Source of the DNA: UBA4416 sp040386075
GTDB taxonomy: Bacteria > Bacteroidota > Bacteroidia > B-17B0 > Aurantibacillaceae
DNA length: 64,000 nucleotides
NCBI GenBank assembly: GCA_040386075.1
Contig: JAZKGE010000035.1
Location: 1-64,000 of the forward strand
Direction: 5' to 3'
The notes beneath the pieces were generated by a model, which saw nothing but the letters and a program-made list of their open reading frames with translations, was not told where the DNA came from and ran no database searches. Shown here one piece after another: positions 60,738 to 64,000 of this stretch (position 1 is its first letter; every line of letters begins with the position of its first letter). Position numbers and translations under genes: made by a program.

Positions 60738-62219
60738 CTAGTAAGATGTTTTAAGTTCAACTCTTCTGTTTTGTGCTTTACCAGAAGCTTTTTTGTTATC
60801 ACCTACTGGTCTTGTTTCACCATAACCTATAGCTGTTAATCTTGCAGAAGATATACCTTTAGATATTAAGTATGCTCGCACAGATTCTGTTCTTCTTTGT
60901 GACAGATCCATGTTGTAAGCATCTTCACCAACGTTGTCCGTATGACCTTCAATTGTTAAGTTAGCTCCTTCATAACGTTTCAATATCGCTGCAAGATCAT
61001 CTAACTGTGCATTTGAAGTCAATTTCAATTTATCGCTGTTTGTTTCAAAGAAAATTTTACTTGCAATCAAAGTGATCTTTCTGATATCTTCTTTTGCAAT
61101 TTCAGGACAACCTTTGTTTTCAATAGTACCTTTAACTGTCGGGCAACGATCTGTCAAATCAGATACACCATCTCCATCAGTGTCAGGACAACCTTTGAAT
61201 GCTAAGGCACCAGCCAAATCAGGACAAAGATCTTCTTCATTCACTAAACCATCTTTATCATTATCCATTGGGCAACCCGTTGCGTCTACTTTGTAGCTAG
61301 CGATTGTTCCAGGACATTTATCGTCGATATCAGCTACACCATCTTTATCAGAATCAGGGCAACCTTTAAATTCTACCGGACCAAATACATCTGGACAACG
61401 ATCCTCTTTATCTGCAATTCCATCCATATCTTTATCAGGACAACCTTTTAAAGAAGAGACACCTGCAACATCCGGACAATCATCTTTGTAATCTGCTACA
61501 CCATCACCATCTTTATCAATAGGACAGCCTTTTTTATCAACCATAATACCTGTTGGGGTATCAGGGCATTGATCATCTTTATCAGAAACACCATCTTTAT
61601 CGGCATCTTTCTTTTTACCTAAATTAAAAGTTAAGCCCACTGTATGATATAAATATCCATCATTAAACTCGTTCACCTCAAAATCAATATCATCAGCCGT
61701 TGTGTACATAAATGATTCCTGGAATTGAAGAGATAAAACCGGAGTAATGCGGATATTTAAACCTCCACCCGCAGATGGTAAAGCATAATCATAGCGCTCA
61801 TCATTTACGGTTTGATAATCTTCGTGCATGATGCCGCCAACACCTGCATATAAATAAGGACGCAAAATGTATTTAGAGCTTAAAATATTGTAACGCAATA
61901 CTAAGTTAGCCGTATTCATACGTGTTAAAAAACGATTTTGATCTACCGCAGGAGACCAGGCCGTTTTAGGTTCAACATTTCCTAATTCACCTCTTGTTAA
62001 AAATAAAGATACATCAAAATGTTTCCCTAAATAACGGGATGCTGAAACACTTGCAAATCCATAAGCTGCTTGGCCTTCTTGATAAAAACCTTGTCCACGA
62101 TCCCCGTTATATTGTATAAGACCACCGTGCAAACCTATGTTCCACTTTCTGTCTTCTGTTTGTGATTTTGTTATGCACGCTAATAACAAGCCAGCGCATA
62201 AGAGTACTATTTTTTTCAT
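60738..62219 (-). CDS. OmpA family protein with thrombospondin type 3 repeats
   Basis: The 493-residue outer-membrane protein has a signal peptide (about 1-19, ending CITKSQ), an N-terminal beta-barrel (about 20-205), a run of thrombospondin type 3 repeats (about 207-372; pattern DKDGVSDKDDQCPDTPTG, with DxDxDG calcium loops), and a C-terminal OmpA peptidoglycan-binding domain (about 385-493; FFETNSDKLK, IEGHTDNVGEDAYNMDLSQRR, AIGYGETRPVGDNKKASGKAQNRRVEL in pieces). It anchors the outer membrane to the cell wall and probably binds calcium. Confidence 0.95.
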   Translation of the reverse strand: MKKIVLLCAGLLLACITKSQTEDRKWNIGLHGGLIQYNGDRGQGFYQEGQAAYGFASVSASRYLGKHFDVSLFLTRGELGNVEPKTAWSPAVDQNRFLTRMNTANLVLRYNILSSKYILRPYLYAGVGGIMHEDYQTVNDERYDYALPSAGGGLNIRITPVLSLQFQESFMYTTADDIDFEVNEFNDGYLYHTVGLTFNLGKKKDADKDGVSDKDDQCPDTPTGIMVDKKGCPIDKDGDGVADYKDDCPDVAGVSSLKGCPDKDMDGIADKEDRCPDVFGPVEFKGCPDSDKDGVADIDDKCPGTIASYKVDATGCPMDNDKDGLVNEEDLCPDLAGALAFKGCPDTDGDGVSDLTDRCPTVKGTIENKGCPEIAKEDIRKITLIASKIFFETNSDKLKLTSNAQLDDLAAILKRYEGANLTIEGHTDNVGEDAYNMDLSQRRTESVRAYLISKGISSARLTAIGYGETRPVGDNKKASGKAQNRRVELKTSY

Positions 62220-62272
62220 AATGATTTATTTGTTAAGTTTATTTAACTAATGAGAATGGCATGCCAATGACC

Positions 62273-62320
62273 CATTGTGGGCTATCACACAAAAAAATAA
62301 TAAAATGCCTACCCACAATG
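62273..62320. repeat. Inverted repeat in the OmpA/RmlD-like intergenic region
   Basis: CATTGTGGG (62273-62281) and CCCACAATG (62312-62320) match perfectly across a 30-base loop. CCCATTGTGGG is itself partly palindromic. The 179-base divergent spacer shows no gene. Confidence 0.5.
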
Positions 62321-62398
62321 AGGAAATATCTTTACACAAAGAGTCATCCCATAAAAAATTAATAATAAATTTACAGTCATAACTAGCCCTCAATCAAC

Positions 62399-63331
62399 AT
62401 GCAAAAAATACTGATCACTGGTTCCAATGGCCTTTTAGGACAAAAACTGGTTTATAAATTAAAAGAAAATACTAACGTTACCTGTATTGCTACTGCAAGA
62501 GGTGAGAACAGATTGGTAAATAAAACAGGTTATCAATATGCTCAACTGGATATTACAGACCTCAAAAATGTTGCATCTGTATTCACCCAATTTATGCCCG
62601 ATGTGATCATTAATACAGCTGCTATGACCAATGTAGATGCCTGTGAAACAGATAAAGAGAATTGTTGGGCAATGAATGTTACAGCAGTGAAAAATCAGGT
62701 TAGTGTTTTAGAAGAACTATCAAAAAAAGATCAAAACTATAAACCACATTTCATTCATCTGTCGACCGATTTTATTTTTGATGGCACACATGGTCCTGTT
62801 GATGAAAACGAAATCCCAAATCCTTTAAGTTATTACGCAGAAAGTAAGCTCGCGGCTGAAAAAATAGTACAGGCCTCATCACTTCATTGGGCAATGGCGC
62901 GTACAGTTTTGGTTTACGGCATCGTTGATAATATGAGTCGCAGCAATATTGTATTGTGGGTAAAACAAAATTTAGAGCAAGGTAAAACCATTAATGTTGT
63001 TGATGATCAGTATAGAACACCAACCCTGGCTGAGGATCTTGCCGATGGTTGTATTTTAATTGCCGAGAAGAAAGCAAGTGGTATCTACAATATTTCCGGA
63101 AAAGATTTTTTAAATATTTTAGAAGTAGCGCATTTAGTTGCTGATTACTATAAATTAGACAAATCATTGATTAAACCATCAAAATCTGCTGATATTAAAC
63201 AACCCGCTAAACGTCCGCCAATTACAGGATTTATTATCGATAAAGCAAAACGTGATTTGGGTTACAATCCTCATAGCTTCGTAGAAGGCATTAAATTTTT
63301 GGAAGAACAACTGAAAACAATGGGTGTTTAA
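62399..63331 (+). CDS. SDR family oxidoreductase, RmlD (dTDP-4-dehydrorhamnose reductase)-like
   Basis: The 310-residue enzyme has the Rossmann glycine motif ILITGSNGLLGQKL, NTAAMTNVDACETDKE, STDFIFDGTHGPVDE and the catalytic Tyr/Lys in SYYAESKLAAEKIV, then RTVLVYGI and PIT-type C-terminal region. RmlD-type proteins reduce dTDP-4-keto-sugars for surface polysaccharides. The usual rmlABC companions are not in the window, so the exact sugar is unsure. Confidence 0.87.
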   Translation: MQKILITGSNGLLGQKLVYKLKENTNVTCIATARGENRLVNKTGYQYAQLDITDLKNVASVFTQFMPDVIINTAAMTNVDACETDKENCWAMNVTAVKNQVSVLEELSKKDQNYKPHFIHLSTDFIFDGTHGPVDENEIPNPLSYYAESKLAAEKIVQASSLHWAMARTVLVYGIVDNMSRSNIVLWVKQNLEQGKTINVVDDQYRTPTLAEDLADGCILIAEKKASGIYNISGKDFLNILEVAHLVADYYKLDKSLIKPSKSADIKQPAKRPPITGFIIDKAKRDLGYNPHSFVEGIKFLEEQLKTMGV

Positions 63332-63343
63332 ATTATTGCGAGA

Positions 63344-63379
63344 AAAAAAAGCCTCTTACTATTAATAAGAGGCTTTTTT
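63344..63379. terminator. Bidirectional rho-independent terminator
   Basis: GCCTCTTA (63351-63358) and TAAGAGGC (63366-63373), loop CTATTAA, with A8 on the left and T6 on the right. It lies between the converging RmlD-like gene and the truncated cargo gene. Confidence 0.92.
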
Positions 63380-63393
63380 AGTATTTATCCTGT

Positions 63394-64000
63394 TTACCTT
63401 TGTATCATTATTTTTTGAGTAAACGTTTTTCCTTTCTGATTAACTCTTACAAAATAAACACCGTTTACCAGGTCTGACACATTAATGTGTGACTGCATTT
63501 CGCTTGTTGAAATTTGATTTACTTCATTTCCCAAAACATCGTACAACATAATATTACTGGCTTCATTTGAAACTACCCGAACAGTGATCGTATTTTGAGC
63601 AGGATTTGGAAATACATTAAACCCAACATTTGCAGCATACTTATTAAGTATAGTAAGCAACTCAATTGTATTTAAAGTAGTATTAGTTATTACCGGACTA
63701 TTGTAATCAAAATAAATGTAACCAGTGTTTTTAATTTGTGTGCCAGGCGTTAACCCATTATTCAGTTTAATACGGTATGTCACATATCCATGACTATGTG
63801 CTTCATCCGTTGTGCTATCCGGCAAGTTAATATATGCAAACATAAATTTCATAGTACCACCCGGTAATAAATAAGGTTGTACTGTATGACTTGAGCTGAT
63901 AATTTCAATAGTACTCAAATCTACATTAGTGCTCAATGTATCTAACAAATAAATATTAGTTGCTTTAGCTGTTCCGGTATTTTGAAAATGCAAAGTGTAT
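63394..64000 (-). CDS. T9SS type A cargo protein with DUF7619-like domain, 5' truncated
   Basis: The frame runs open to the window edge (TLHFQNTGTAKATN at the edge), so only about 202 C-terminal residues are visible. They begin inside the conserved YxxxFQNTGTxxAxN domain common in Bacteroidota secreted proteins (DUF7619-like), with LLPGGTMKFMFAYINLPDS and IKNTGYIYFDYNSPVITNT. A type A sorting domain ends it (FPNPAQNTITVRV, YDVLGNEVNQ, VNGVYFVRVNQ). It would be exported by the T9SS. Confidence 0.88.
   Translation of the reverse strand, partial: YTLHFQNTGTAKATNIYLLDTLSTNVDLSTIEIISSSHTVQPYLLPGGTMKFMFAYINLPDSTTDEAHSHGYVTYRIKLNNGLTPGTQIKNTGYIYFDYNSPVITNTTLNTIELLTILNKYAANVGFNVFPNPAQNTITVRVVSNEASNIMLYDVLGNEVNQISTSEMQSHINVSDLVNGVYFVRVNQKGKTFTQKIMIQR

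Overview
The window looks like draft-genome or metagenome-assembled DNA from a free-living or environmental member of the Bacteroidota (class Bacteroidia; I cannot fix the order). It is AT-rich. Reasons for the placement: at least eleven cargo proteins with type IX secretion (T9SS) C-terminal sorting domains (eight type A, three type B/CHU_C), PorP/SprF proteins, an LpxC-FabZ fusion, the TAnnTTTG promoter element of this phylum, near absence of Shine-Dalgarno sequences, and tRNAs without encoded CCA. A run of 10 N marks a scaffold gap inside a repeat-rich gene.

Layout. 1-12247: a gliding/adhesin block with a truncated type B cargo, a PorP/SprF protein with an unusual C-terminal extension, a 2895-residue SprB-repeat adhesin and a second PorP/SprF. 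12248-14350: two tRNA genes on the minus strand, then dapD and a family 9 glycosyltransferase. 14339-21503 (minus): two large secreted Ig-like proteins sharing an uncharacterised module. 21780-27561: housekeeping genes (redoxin, frr, thyA, birA, rsfS, ftsH). 27667-33361: secreted, lipoprotein and small conserved genes, then a nucleoside transporter. 33434-34333: universal stress protein. 34400-39914: a vitamin B12 acquisition locus with cobalamin riboswitch, BtuB-type receptor, two tandem DUF4465 proteins bearing T9SS sorting domains, and a BtuG-like beta-propeller lipoprotein. 39947-46006: glycosyltransferase, DUF1801, RCC1-repeat cargo, ArsC-like, a pseudouridine synthase with a long repetitive tail, and TrmH. 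46208-50553: the lipid A genes lpxD, lpxC-fabZ, lpxA, followed by trpS. 50610-64000: secreted proteins, a glycosyltransferase fusion, tRNA-Arg, a VOC protein with a histone-H1-like tail, a frameshifted bestrophin, a FadL/SGNH hydrolase pair, a secreted esterase, an OmpA/TSP3 protein, an RmlD-like reductase and a truncated T9SS cargo.

How the parts fit. Much of the window serves the cell surface: T9SS cargo and PorP/SprF partners, outer-membrane barrels (FadL, TonB-dependent receptor, OmpA) and lipid A biosynthesis. The most system-like piece is the B12 locus, where predicted surface helper proteins carry T9SS signals rather than lipoprotein signals. I saw no CRISPR array, insertion sequence, integrase, rRNA gene or origin. 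Family names come from reading the proteins by eye; no database search was run.
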